64,000 bases of DNA, from assembly GCA_965276675.1 (NCBI GenBank), contig OZ255624.1:3348001-3412000 (forward strand). Reading direction: 5' to 3'. The stretch is from G965276675 sp965276675 (GTDB taxonomy: Bacteria; Acidobacteriota; Terriglobia; Terriglobales; Acidobacteriaceae). Below are positions 51,749 to 60,243 of this stretch, in pieces. The notes under the pieces were generated by a model that saw only the letters and a program-made list of their open reading frames with translations, did no database searches and had not been told where the DNA came from. Every line of letters starts with the position of its first letter. Position 1 is the stretch's first letter. A program made the position numbers and the translations under genes.

Positions 51749-53590
51749 ATGCGATCGCAGACGATTTCTTGCGCAATGCTGAGCGTGCTGATCTTGGCCT
51801 CAACGTACGCCACCGCCTCCATTCCTGAAGCACGCACCATCCAGTTCTTCTCTGTCCCGGCCTGGGCGTATGTGCACTTTCAGCCGACGATCACGCAATC
51901 CGTCCAGGTCCGCCTTGCCGCTCAGAACGCTTTGTTCAAACAGCAGTGGGAGGACGACATGAAGTCGTCTCCGGAAGGCGAAACAGCGGTCGGAGACTAC
52001 CGCGATAATGCTTTGCTGGATGATTACTCGCTCGCGGCAAGCACGCGGCAGAATGCAGTTGATGGAGCATATCGGGCCAAGCTAGAGGCTATCTCTACTG
52101 AGGGGTTCCCTGAACAGAACCGTCTCTCGCACGATCTCCTGCTTCGGGTTCTGGATGAGCGCCTCACGGACTATTCGCTGAAGCAGTACGAGATGCCCAT
52201 CTCGCAGATGCAGGGTATTCAGAACAGCCTTGCCGATCTTCCCAACTCTGTGCCGCTCGATACAGTCAAGCATTATGAGGATTACATCGCCCGTCTGCAC
52301 CAGATTCCCCGTGCCTTCGACCAAACGATTGCAGTTTTGAGGCAAGGCGAGAAAGACGGCCTGATGCCGGTCCGAATTCTTCTTCAGCAGATTCCGGCTC
52401 AATGCGAAGGCGCGATCACTGAAAACCCGTTCCTGGGACCGACAAAGAAATTTCCCGCTTCGATCTCTCCGCAAGATCAAAAACGGCTGACCGAAGCGAT
52501 TAATCAGGCGGTGAATTCGGAGGTATTGCCCGCATACCGGCGCTTCGCTGACTTCATCACAAACGACTACGTTCCCCATGGTCGCACCGCAATTGGTCTG
52601 AGCAGTCTGCCGGATGGGGCGCGCCGATACCAGAATGTGATCCAAGAGCAGACGACGACCAATCTGTCCCCGGCCGAAATCCATGCGCTCGGTCTTCGAG
52701 AGGTCGCCCGGATTAATGGCCTTCTGAACGATCTGGCGCATAGGGCAGGGTATAGCGATCTGAGCAGCTTCCGTACGGCGCTCAACAGCGATCCTAAGTA
52801 CACGCCGAAATCTCCCGATCACATCGTTGACGACTTTCGGCACTACGTGACCCAGATGCAACCACGGCTGCCCGAGCTCTTCAACGTCTTTCCGAAGACT
52901 CCTCTCACCGTGGAAGCTGTTCCGGCCTCTCAGCCTGGAAACGTAACCCACTATATCGGTGGCACACCGGATGGTAGCCGGCCGGCGCGTGTCGTCGTTG
53001 CGACTTCGAACCACGCCCATCGGAAGCTGTTCAGTGATGAAACCATCGCCTACCACGAAGGCATTCCGGGCCATCACCTGCAAATCTCCATACAGCAGCT
53101 CAAGGGACTACCGGAGTTCCGCCTCCATATCATCAACAACGCCTACGCCGAGGGCTGGGCAGTTTACGCGGAGGCACTTGGAAAGGAGATCGGCTTCTTC
53201 CAGGACCCGGCTTCAGATTACGGGCGGCTCAACACGGAACTGATGCGCGCAGTCCGCCTTGTCGTCGATACCGGCATTCACTCGGAGGGCTGGACCCGCG
53301 AGCAGGCCGTCACTTACTTTCGCCAAAGCGGCGCCGCAGATGAGCCTACGATTCAGGCTGAGATTGACCGGTACATCGCGTGGCCAGCCCAGGGTCTCAG
53401 CTACAAGATAGGTCAGCTAAAGATTCTGGAACTCCGCGCGCGTGCAAAGCAGCAGCTCGGGCCTCGGTTCGATATCAGGGCTTTTCATGACGAGATACTC
53501 AGCGCTGGGAGCCTACCCCTGAATATGCTGGAAGCACGCGTCGATAGCTGGATTGCAGGTCAACAGCCGGCCACTGCTCTAGCTCGATAA
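51749..53590 (+). CDS. DUF885 family secreted metallopeptidase-like protein
   Basis: 613 residues from ATG 51749 (AGGAG 5 nt upstream). Signal peptide about 1-25. DUF885 proteins are distantly related to M32-type metallopeptidases. The metal motif His436-Glu437-Gly-Ile-Pro-Gly-His442-His443 is intact, with the downstream NAYAEGWAVYAEALGKE carrying the acidic third ligand. It is expected to be an exported zinc carboxypeptidase-like enzyme; no substrate is known. A hairpin (53615-53633) follows the gene. Confidence 0.9.
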   Translation: MRSQTISCAMLSVLILASTYATASIPEARTIQFFSVPAWAYVHFQPTITQSVQVRLAAQNALFKQQWEDDMKSSPEGETAVGDYRDNALLDDYSLAASTRQNAVDGAYRAKLEAISTEGFPEQNRLSHDLLLRVLDERLTDYSLKQYEMPISQMQGIQNSLADLPNSVPLDTVKHYEDYIARLHQIPRAFDQTIAVLRQGEKDGLMPVRILLQQIPAQCEGAITENPFLGPTKKFPASISPQDQKRLTEAINQAVNSEVLPAYRRFADFITNDYVPHGRTAIGLSSLPDGARRYQNVIQEQTTTNLSPAEIHALGLREVARINGLLNDLAHRAGYSDLSSFRTALNSDPKYTPKSPDHIVDDFRHYVTQMQPRLPELFNVFPKTPLTVEAVPASQPGNVTHYIGGTPDGSRPARVVVATSNHAHRKLFSDETIAYHEGIPGHHLQISIQQLKGLPEFRLHIINNAYAEGWAVYAEALGKEIGFFQDPASDYGRLNTELMRAVRLVVDTGIHSEGWTREQAVTYFRQSGAADEPTIQAEIDRYIAWPAQGLSYKIGQLKILELRARAKQQLGPRFDIRAFHDEILSAGSLPLNMLEARVDSWIAGQQPATALAR

Positions 53591-53614
53591 AGAGGTTGCG
53601 CCTGTAGGTTGTTG

Positions 53615-53633
53615 GGACGCGCTTTGTGCGTCC
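53615..53633 (+). terminator. Hairpin after the DUF885 gene
   Basis: GGACGC / GCGTCC (6 bp, 7-nt loop), 25 nt after the stop codon. There is no T-tract, so termination activity is uncertain. Confidence 0.4.
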
Positions 53634-53777
53634 AGACTCGCGCCTTTCCGAGCGGCAAATCAACCAGGCGAAGGGCTGTCGAGACGCGCGGAGATTTCGA
53701 CTAAAGCGGCGCGAGTGGGTTGCGCAGATATTGCGAGATTGCAACTGTGTATCAGAATCGATTCTTTTGGAGGTCCC

Positions 53778-54335
53778 ATGAAAACGCTATTGCTTCTTTT
53801 CGCCCTAAGTACCGCCTCGCTTCACGCGCAAACCGCTCCGCTCAATCCCCAATATGAAGGAATCTGGGAGGGTTATGACGGAGAGTGGGGCCATGTCTCC
53901 CGGCAGCTAGTCGCTTTGGCAGAGGCTATTCCTGCCGACAAATACACGTGGCGCCCTGCACCGGGAGTGAGATCGATCAGCGAGGTCTACATGCACATCG
54001 CACTCGCGAACTTCTATCTGCTGAGCGTTACGGGCCCAAAGATGCCTCCTGATATCACATCGAGTGATATGGAGCGGACCGTAATTTCAAAGGCCGAGGT
54101 CATCCGATTCCTCGAGCGATCCTTAAATGCGGTCAAAACAGCGCGCGCTCAGCTGAAGCCTGGAGTTCTCCAGCGCAAGGTCGAGATTGAGGGCAAAACA
54201 GTCCCGGTTGATGGTATGTACCTGCGCATCATTGTCCACGACAACGAACACATGGGACAACTGATTGCCTACGCTCGCATGAACGGAATTGTTCCTCCTT
54301 GGTCGAAGGCCGAAAATCCGGCTGGGAAGAAGTAG
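53778..54335 (+). CDS. Exported DinB-family protein
   Basis: 185 residues; GGAGG 5 nt before the ATG. Signal peptide 1-17 (LLLLFALSTASLHA). Four-helix DinB/YfiT fold with the metal-site histidines in VYMHIALANFYLL and VHDNEHMGQLIAYARMNGIVPPW. Most DinB proteins are cytoplasmic thiol-dependent transferases; an exported form is typical of Acidobacteria. Substrate unknown. Confidence 0.9.
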   Translation: MKTLLLLFALSTASLHAQTAPLNPQYEGIWEGYDGEWGHVSRQLVALAEAIPADKYTWRPAPGVRSISEVYMHIALANFYLLSVTGPKMPPDITSSDMERTVISKAEVIRFLERSLNAVKTARAQLKPGVLQRKVEIEGKTVPVDGMYLRIIVHDNEHMGQLIAYARMNGIVPPWSKAENPAGKK

Positions 54336-54385
54336 CCGGCAGCGTTCACCGCGCACCCGATGCATTTGCGATACTAAGAACGCCT

Positions 54386-56353
54386 ATGCGCCTCCCCACG
54401 CGTACCCTCTCGCTCTCGCTTGCCGCCTTGCTTCCGCTGACTGCTGTGCCACCAGCGCCTGCCGCGGCCTACGATGGCCATCCCAAGCTGGTGGTCATCC
54501 TGGTCATCGATCAGTTCCGGGAGGATTACCTGGAGCGCTACCGGGCTGACCTGAAGGGACGCGGCTTCCGGCTCTTTCTGGACCACGGGGCTTACTTCCC
54601 GGACTGCTATTACGACTACGCCAATACCAAAACAGCACCCGGCCATGCCACCATCGGCACGGGAGCATACACCGACGGCCACGGTATCAGCGCAAACGAG
54701 TGGTGGGACCTGAACCGCAATAAGGAGCACCCCATCACCTCGGTCGAGGATGAGCGCTACCGCACGGTTGGCCTCGTCAACGCGCGCGAAGGCAGCGTGG
54801 GTGCGTCTCCCCTGAACGAGCAAGCCTCGACAGTTGGCGATGAGCTACGCCTGGCCACAGCGGGGCAGTCGCGCGTCTATGGCATCTCGCTGAAGGACCG
54901 GGCCGCCATCCTGCCCGCGGGTCACGCCGCCAACGGCGCCTTCTGGATCGACCCCCAGAGCGGCAGCTTCATCACCTCCACCTACTACATGAATGCGCTG
55001 CCGGACTGGGCGACGCAGTTCAACGCCAGCAGCCGGGCGCAGGATGCCATGGACGCTGCTGGCGTTACCACTCCGGGCAAGTTCTTCGACCAGGTGGGCC
55101 CCAAGCCCGCCGCCAACGCCTACGAGCTCGACTTCGCCCGTGCCTTGATTCAGAACGAGGGGCTGGGACACCACCCCACAACGGACCTGCTCACCATCAG
55201 CCTCTCGGCCAACGACCTGCTTGGCCATCGCGTGGGCCCGGACGCCGCCGAAGAGCGGCGGATGGTCGATAGCCTGGACGACCAGCTGGACGGCTTCTTC
55301 TCCTGGCTGGACGCAAATGTGGATGGCGGTCTGGCGAATGTCTGGGTCGCGCTGACCGCAGACCATGGCGTGGCGCCCACCCCCGCGGAAGCTGCCGCGT
55401 TGGGCCTGCCCGCCGCCATCTTTGACATGGCCAAGCTCACCGCCGCGCTGAATGAAGCCATGAACGGCAAGTTCTCTCCGGGCGAGAAGGTCGAGTACCT
55501 GCTGCCCCGCCAGGAGCTGCCCTATCTGGCACTTAACCGGCCTTCCTTTGAACGCGCGGGCATCAACGAGACAGAAGCTGAGGATGCAATCAAGGCGGCT
55601 CTGCCCGATGCCATCGCCGCCCTGCCCGCGCAGCCTGCTATCCAGCCACTGATGCGGCCAGCGCCACCGCCCGTAGCCGCTGTCCCCAAAGCCGTCGCGG
55701 TAACTGGCAGGCGGGGCCGCCGCGGGTCTTCTGCCTCGGCCGGAAAAACGGCCAAGGGAGCGCACCATGCAACGGCGGCCACTGCCCCTACACCTGCGGT
55801 TCCGGCCACCCCGGTTGCTCCGCAGCCGCTCCAGCCGCCATCGAGCAAGCTGCCGCCGCATCCCTTTGCTGTCGGGAGCTACACGCGGGTTCTGCTGGCC
55901 TCTGGTTCCCTGCCCCCCACCGAATTTGGCGAGCTGATCGCCCACTCCTATAGTCCGGAGGGCGGCTGGTACGTGATGGTGGTACCGGAGGCTTACCAAA
56001 TGGAGGGCGCCGCATCCGGCCTGGGGACGACGCACTTCAGCGCCTGGTCCTATGATCGCCACGTGCCGCTCGGCTTCTTCGGCGCGCCGTTTACCCCGGG
56101 GACTTACCATGGACGGGTGGGGCCGGTCGATCTGGCCGCCACCTTCGCCGCCTTGCTGGGGATCAACCAGCCGTCCGCCTCGATTGGTCATATTCTTACG
56201 CAGGCTATCCACCCGGTCGTGGCCCCGTCTGCGCCGCCAGCAAAAAAGACTACACGCCATGGCCACAACGCCAGCAGCGACGCGCCTGCTGAAACGCCCA
56301 CCACGCCTGCCGCAAGCCCTGCCACGCCGCCCGAAGGTCCCACCACGCCATGA
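54386..56353 (+). CDS. PafA-like secreted alkaline phosphatase / phosphodiesterase
   Basis: 655 residues from ATG 54386 (MRLPTRTLSLSLAALLPL, signal peptide 1 to about 26). Alkaline phosphatase superfamily: LVVILVIDQFREDYLERY with the first metal Asp, nucleophile Thr83 in NTKTAPGHATIGTG (Thr as in PafA rather than Ser), the SANDLLGHRVGPD metal site and LTADHGVAPTP. A Pro/Ala/Arg-rich stretch (about 412-493) splits the fold, and the C-terminus is a Pro/Thr/Ala tail. It overlaps pyrD by 4 nt (ATGA), a coupling with no obvious metabolic link. Confidence 0.92.
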   Translation: MRLPTRTLSLSLAALLPLTAVPPAPAAAYDGHPKLVVILVIDQFREDYLERYRADLKGRGFRLFLDHGAYFPDCYYDYANTKTAPGHATIGTGAYTDGHGISANEWWDLNRNKEHPITSVEDERYRTVGLVNAREGSVGASPLNEQASTVGDELRLATAGQSRVYGISLKDRAAILPAGHAANGAFWIDPQSGSFITSTYYMNALPDWATQFNASSRAQDAMDAAGVTTPGKFFDQVGPKPAANAYELDFARALIQNEGLGHHPTTDLLTISLSANDLLGHRVGPDAAEERRMVDSLDDQLDGFFSWLDANVDGGLANVWVALTADHGVAPTPAEAAALGLPAAIFDMAKLTAALNEAMNGKFSPGEKVEYLLPRQELPYLALNRPSFERAGINETEAEDAIKAALPDAIAALPAQPAIQPLMRPAPPPVAAVPKAVAVTGRRGRRGSSASAGKTAKGAHHATAATAPTPAVPATPVAPQPLQPPSSKLPPHPFAVGSYTRVLLASGSLPPTEFGELIAHSYSPEGGWYVMVVPEAYQMEGAASGLGTTHFSAWSYDRHVPLGFFGAPFTPGTYHGRVGPVDLAATFAALLGINQPSASIGHILTQAIHPVVAPSAPPAKKTTRHGHNASSDAPAETPTTPAASPATPPEGPTTP

Positions 56354-57270
56354 AGCCCGATATGCGGGTGAGCTTCTGCGGAATCGAGTTGCGCAATCCG
56401 GTACTGGCCGCGAGCGGCACCTTTGGCTACGGCATAGAGTTTGAAGACGTCCTCTCGCTCGACCGCATTGGCGGCTTTGTGACCAAGGGTCTGTCGCGCG
56501 AAGCGATGGCCGGCAACCGCGCTCCCCGGTTGATCGAGACCGCGTCGGGCATGATCAACGCCATCGGCCTGCAGAATGTGGGCGTAGCCGAGTTTGTGGC
56601 CAGCAAGCTGCCGCTGCTCCGGCGCTATGCGGGTACTGCCTGCATCGCGAACGTCTTCGGATTCACCATCCCGGATTACCTGGCCGTTCTCGAGACCCTG
56701 AACGCGGCCGAGGGCATCGCGGCCTACGAGCTGAATGCCTCCTGCCCCAACACCAAACATGGGGGCATGACCTTTGGCAGCGACCCGGAGCTGCTGGCCG
56801 AGCTGGTGGTGGCAGCAAAGGAGGTCGCAAAGCGGCCGCTGATCGTGAAGCTTTCTCCCAACGTGACCTCGATCGGTGCGATGGCGCGCACTGCCGAGGC
56901 GGCAGGAGCGGACGCCCTCTCGCTGGTGAACACCTTTCTCTCGCTCGCGATCGACATCCGGACGCGCAAGCCGCGCATCGCCAACGTGACCGGAGGCCTC
57001 TCCGGCCCGGCGATCAAGCCGATTGCAGTGCGCATGGTCTATGAAGCGGCGCGGGCAGTGAAGATTCCTATTCTTGGACTGGGGGGGATCGTATCGGCCG
57101 AGGATGCGGTCGAGTTTCTGCTGGCCGGCGCCACCGCGGTCCAGGTGGGTACGGCCAGCTATGCCGACCCGCGGGCGGTCGAGCGGATTGCCAAGGCGCT
57201 CGAGAGCTGGTGCGCGCACAACCATGTGAGCCGGGTGGCCGAGCTGACCGGGGGGATGAAGCTGGGGTAG
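56350..57270 (+). CDS. pyrD: Dihydroorotate dehydrogenase, class 1B (catalytic subunit)
   Basis: 306 residues. FMN enzyme of pyrimidine synthesis. Catalytic Cys132 in NASCPNTKHGG (Cys rather than Ser marks class 1), with LNPVLAASGTFGYG-like start (ELRNPVLAASGTFGYG), VKLSPNVTSI and LGLGGIVSAEDAVEFLLAG. The class 1B form normally needs the PyrK FeS/FAD subunit, which is not in the window. The start lies within the last codons of the phosphatase gene. Confidence 0.93.
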   Translation: MKPDMRVSFCGIELRNPVLAASGTFGYGIEFEDVLSLDRIGGFVTKGLSREAMAGNRAPRLIETASGMINAIGLQNVGVAEFVASKLPLLRRYAGTACIANVFGFTIPDYLAVLETLNAAEGIAAYELNASCPNTKHGGMTFGSDPELLAELVVAAKEVAKRPLIVKLSPNVTSIGAMARTAEAAGADALSLVNTFLSLAIDIRTRKPRIANVTGGLSGPAIKPIAVRMVYEAARAVKIPILGLGGIVSAEDAVEFLLAGATAVQVGTASYADPRAVERIAKALESWCAHNHVSRVAELTGGMKLG

Positions 57271-57286
57271 GGGGAGGAGCTAAGAA

Positions 57287-57507
57287 GCGGTTAGCTAAAC
57301 GGCGGTCGGCAAGGATTTTAGGGCTGCGATTCAGGGGAATTCGAAGACCGCATCCGTCTCCCTACAATTTATTGGCTGGTCTAAATATTTGCATTATTGG
57401 CTGGTCTGCATCTTTGCCAATCGCTTTTCCGCTAACCGCTTCTTTGCCGACCGCTTTTTCGCGCTTTTTTGGCTGACCGCTTCTCTGCCAACCGCTCTTC
57501 TGCTGTC
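57287..57507. repeat. 15-nt imperfect repeat array in both orientations
   Basis: After pyrD, two units (GCGGTTAGC at 57287, GCGGTCGGC at 57302; 15-nt step) are followed by two copies of TTATTGGCTGGTCT (57369, 57394) and then by about five units of the reverse-complement form, CGCTTCTTTGCCGAC type, at 57422-57507. The first unit pairs exactly over 14 nt (57282-57295 with 57431-57444) and the second over 11 nt with the later array. The stretch holds no supported gene. Confidence 0.65.
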
Positions 57508-57993
57508 CTACGCTACCCGCGAGCTGCCGGTGCGGAGGTTCTCCGGCTTGCGGTCCTGCAGCTGCTTGGCTTGGCTCAGGGCGATGCCAGTCAAAAAGAC
57601 AGGAGCTGGCGTGGCCACAGCGACCAGCAGCCAGGTGAGCATGGAGACCAGCAGGCCGGCGACGGCGGCTGCCTGCAGGCTAAGAATAATGGGGATCTGC
57701 CAGAGATGCAGGCTGACCAGCGCCCAGTGCTGCAGCGGCTGGATGTGATGGATGATCGCGAGCGCCAGCACGAAGACGGCAATGGAGACAGTGCTCACCC
57801 CAATGAGCGCGACATCGATGGTGCGGTGGAGCCGCTGCCGCGAGCGGCAGTGCTGGCAATCCTGCAGGTGCTGTTCGTAGTCCACGCGCATAGCTGGCGT
57901 GATTCCGGAGATGTCGTACCTCCAGCTGGAAAGAATGTCGCCAACGACCTGATCTGTACAAAATGTCATAGTCATAGTTGTTTCGCCTGCCAC
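57508..57993 (-). CDS. Anti-sigma-like zf-HC2 membrane protein
   Basis: 161 residues; the start may be at codon 7 or 9. A zinc-finger-like cluster, Cys12 and His42-xxx-Cys46-xx-Cys49 (YEQHLQDCQHCRSRQRLH), matches the zf-HC2 N-terminal domain of anti-sigma factors. Hydrophobic helices follow (VALIGVSTVSIAVFVLALAI and about 92-135). No sigma factor gene adjoins it, unusual for this class. A redox-sensing or anti-sigma role is inferred from the motif only. Confidence 0.72.
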   Translation of the reverse strand: MAGETTMTMTFCTDQVVGDILSSWRYDISGITPAMRVDYEQHLQDCQHCRSRQRLHRTIDVALIGVSTVSIAVFVLALAIIHHIQPLQHWALVSLHLWQIPIILSLQAAAVAGLLVSMLTWLLVAVATPAPVFLTGIALSQAKQLQDRKPENLRTGSSRVA

Positions 57994-58106
57994 GGAGCAC
58001 CGGGCATGTAACCCCAGTTTAACCTTTTGGATGCACTCCCGACCAGATTCCGACCAGATACCCCGTGTTGTTCCCGGTACCGGACAGACAGCTCAGTCGC
58101 GAAACT

Positions 58107-59099
58107 CTACAAGCAGATAGCCTGAAGTGGCCGGTTTTGCTCGGCCAGAATCAGTTTATTGGCCAGCAGATTTATCCGGTCGCGCAACGCAAACTCTGCC
58201 CGCACCCGGGCCAGTTCCGGCATGTTGTTGCTCTCTGACAGATGCGCCAGAACTACATAAGCTGCTTGCCCGTCGTAGTTCGTCTCCAGAAACTCGGCTG
58301 CTGCATCGTTCGAAAGGTGGCCAACGCGGGACATCACGCGCTGCTTGACCGACCAGGGATAGGGCCCGTCGCGCAGCATCTCCAGGTCGTGGTTGGATTC
58401 CAGCATCAGCACATCGCAGCCGCGGAGCGCCTGACGCGCGTTCTGTGGCATGTAGCCCAGGTCGGTCGCGATCCCGATCCGGATCCCTTGCGACTCAAAG
58501 ACAAACCCCACCGGATCGGCGGCGTCGTGGGGAATGGTGAAGGGCATCACGGCAATATCGCCCACACAGAAGCGCTCCCCCGCCTGGAAGTACTCGACGC
58601 CGGGCAGCGCGCAGGGATCGCGTTCTTCGGCTCTCAATTCTTCGGCTTGGGAGGCAGCCACGTCCTCACCCTCATCGCATACCTCTTCGGCACTGCTGGC
58701 GTTCATGGAGAGTCCCTCGGCCAAGCTCCGATGCACCCCACCGGAAGACACCTCTGCACTCCGGGCAGCGGCTTCTGCTTGGCGCAATTCGAGCCAGTCA
58801 GCATAGGTCAGCCGCTTCTTGGGCATCATCCAATGCATCCAGGCGCGATGGGTCATCTCGGTAAAGAAGACCGGGATGCCGAGCTTGCGCGCCAGCACCG
58901 CTACCCCTCCCACGTGGTCCTGGTGCTCATGGGTAATCAGGATGGCGTCAAGGGTCGCTGGGTCTTCGCAGGCAACCGCCATGCGCTTTAGCAACTCGCG
59001 GCAGGAGAGCCCGGCGTCGACCAGGATGCGCGTCCGTCCAGTGGCGACAAGAGTGCTGTTGCCTTTGGAACCGCTCGCCAGCACTGTCATGCGCATCAT
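58107..59099 (-). CDS. MBL-fold metallo-hydrolase (YycJ/WalJ-like) with acidic insertion
   Basis: 330 residues from ATG 59099 (codons 59096 and 59090 are equal alternatives; the longer frame adds 32 residues). Metal motif THEHQDHVGG (His57, His59, Asp61, His62), then PHDAADPVGFVFES and the C-terminal VVLAHLSESNN. It matches the YycJ/WalJ group. Residues about 102-166 are a 65-residue insertion rich in Ala, Glu and Ser, not usual in the family. Same strand as the phosphotransferase gene upstream. Confidence 0.88.
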   Translation of the reverse strand: MMRMTVLASGSKGNSTLVATGRTRILVDAGLSCRELLKRMAVACEDPATLDAILITHEHQDHVGGVAVLARKLGIPVFFTEMTHRAWMHWMMPKKRLTYADWLELRQAEAAARSAEVSSGGVHRSLAEGLSMNASSAEEVCDEGEDVAASQAEELRAEERDPCALPGVEYFQAGERFCVGDIAVMPFTIPHDAADPVGFVFESQGIRIGIATDLGYMPQNARQALRGCDVLMLESNHDLEMLRDGPYPWSVKQRVMSRVGHLSNDAAAEFLETNYDGQAAYVVLAHLSESNNMPELARVRAEFALRDRINLLANKLILAEQNRPLQAICL

Positions 59100-59254
59100 C
59101 GAAGAAAAAGACCCCGGAAGAAACGACCCCGATTCGGAGCTGCTGCATCTCAGAATACTCTCGCGAGCGCCTGAATGGGCAGCTCGATTGCACAAAAATC
59201 AGGGCGCTCTGTGCCTAACTGGTACCGGCGCGCAATCGCGCATCGACTCTGCTG

Positions 59255-60163
59255 TTATTGGCCGGAGGCGCTGCGCAATGCGAATGTCTTGCGCCACGCG
59301 GCTAACTGCTCCGCGGCCCCGGCCCGGTTGGCGGGAAAGCGCACGGCCAGCACCTGCGCGTAGACTACAGCCTCCAGCGTCCGCGCCTCCATGTAGGGGG
59401 TCAGCTCCTCCCAGCCGGGCGCGTCGGGACAGAGCGAGAGCGGCAGCGCCTCTTCGCCGCCGGCCGCGGTGCGCAGCAGGCAGGCCAGGTCCCAGGCCAC
59501 CGGGCCCAGGCAGGCATCTTCAAAGTCGGTCCAGAGCAGGCCCTGGGGCGTCCGCAGCAGGTTGGACCGGTGCGCGTCGCCATGGAGCGGCTGCGCGTGC
59601 CGGGCGCGCTCCTTGAGCGTCGCTTCGAGACGCCAGTGCGCCTCCCGCAGGCCGATCAGGTCCATACCACCTAGGGTGTGCCGGGTCTCCAGAAACTTCA
59701 GCCAGCGCGGAATCTCATCCAGGACCACGCCGAGGTAGGGCAGCTCGCCATCGGGCGTCTCTGCGGTGTAGCCGGCCAGAGCTCCATGCAGCTCCTTCAG
59801 CAGCGGCACGGCTTCGGCGGCGGTGGGGGCGGAGTTCCGGTCCGCCTCGACCCACTCCCAATAGGTAATGACATAGCCATCAGCGTGGTGGGGACCGGGA
59901 GGCAGTTCGCGGCTGGGCGGGACTACGGGCGCACCGGCGGCGTGGAGAAAGCGGACCACGGCCAGATCGCGCGCCAGCCAGGCCCCCACGGGACGCCGCA
60001 GCAGGGCGGTAGTGGTGGCCACACGCGCCATCACGGGCGACGGTTTGAGGTGGACCAGCAGACTGCTGCGGTCGGCCAGCACTTCGGTGTCCGTTACGGC
60101 GATGCCGTGCGCCTCGGCGACCCGCTTTGCCGCCGCCAGGGCGCCTACGCTGATGCTATCCAT
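59255..60163 (-). CDS. Aminoglycoside phosphotransferase (APH) family protein
   Basis: 302 residues from ATG 60163, with AAAGGAGG about 10 nt upstream; the frame extends upstream but those residues are unlikely. APH/choline-kinase fold: Brenner-like motif LHGDAHRSNLL and metal site WTDFEDACLGPVAWDLA. It should phosphorylate a small hydroxylated compound; the family is wide, so no substrate or resistance can be claimed. It follows the 3-hydroxyacyl-CoA dehydrogenase gene by 80 nt on the same strand. Confidence 0.88.
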   Translation of the reverse strand: MDSISVGALAAAKRVAEAHGIAVTDTEVLADRSSLLVHLKPSPVMARVATTTALLRRPVGAWLARDLAVVRFLHAAGAPVVPPSRELPPGPHHADGYVITYWEWVEADRNSAPTAAEAVPLLKELHGALAGYTAETPDGELPYLGVVLDEIPRWLKFLETRHTLGGMDLIGLREAHWRLEATLKERARHAQPLHGDAHRSNLLRTPQGLLWTDFEDACLGPVAWDLACLLRTAAGGEEALPLSLCPDAPGWEELTPYMEARTLEAVVYAQVLAVRFPANRAGAAEQLAAWRKTFALRSASGQ

Positions 60164-60243
60164 GCGTCTTCGCCTCCTTTGCCAGATTGCTGCACGTCTC
60201 AACTGCTTTTTTGCTGCTGTCTCGCGCCGCGGCTCGTGCGGAG

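Noticed and set aside
54845..56266. 473-codon minus-strand frame
   Set aside because: Antisense to the PafA-like phosphatase with clear catalytic motifs; Gly/Arg-rich translation without domains.
56188..57225. 345-codon minus-strand frame
   Set aside because: Opposite strand of pyrD; no recognisable motif.
57389..57748. Plus-strand frame encoding NRFSANRFFADRFF repeats
   Set aside because: Translation of the 15-nt repeat array; no start signal and it overlaps the zf-HC2 gene.
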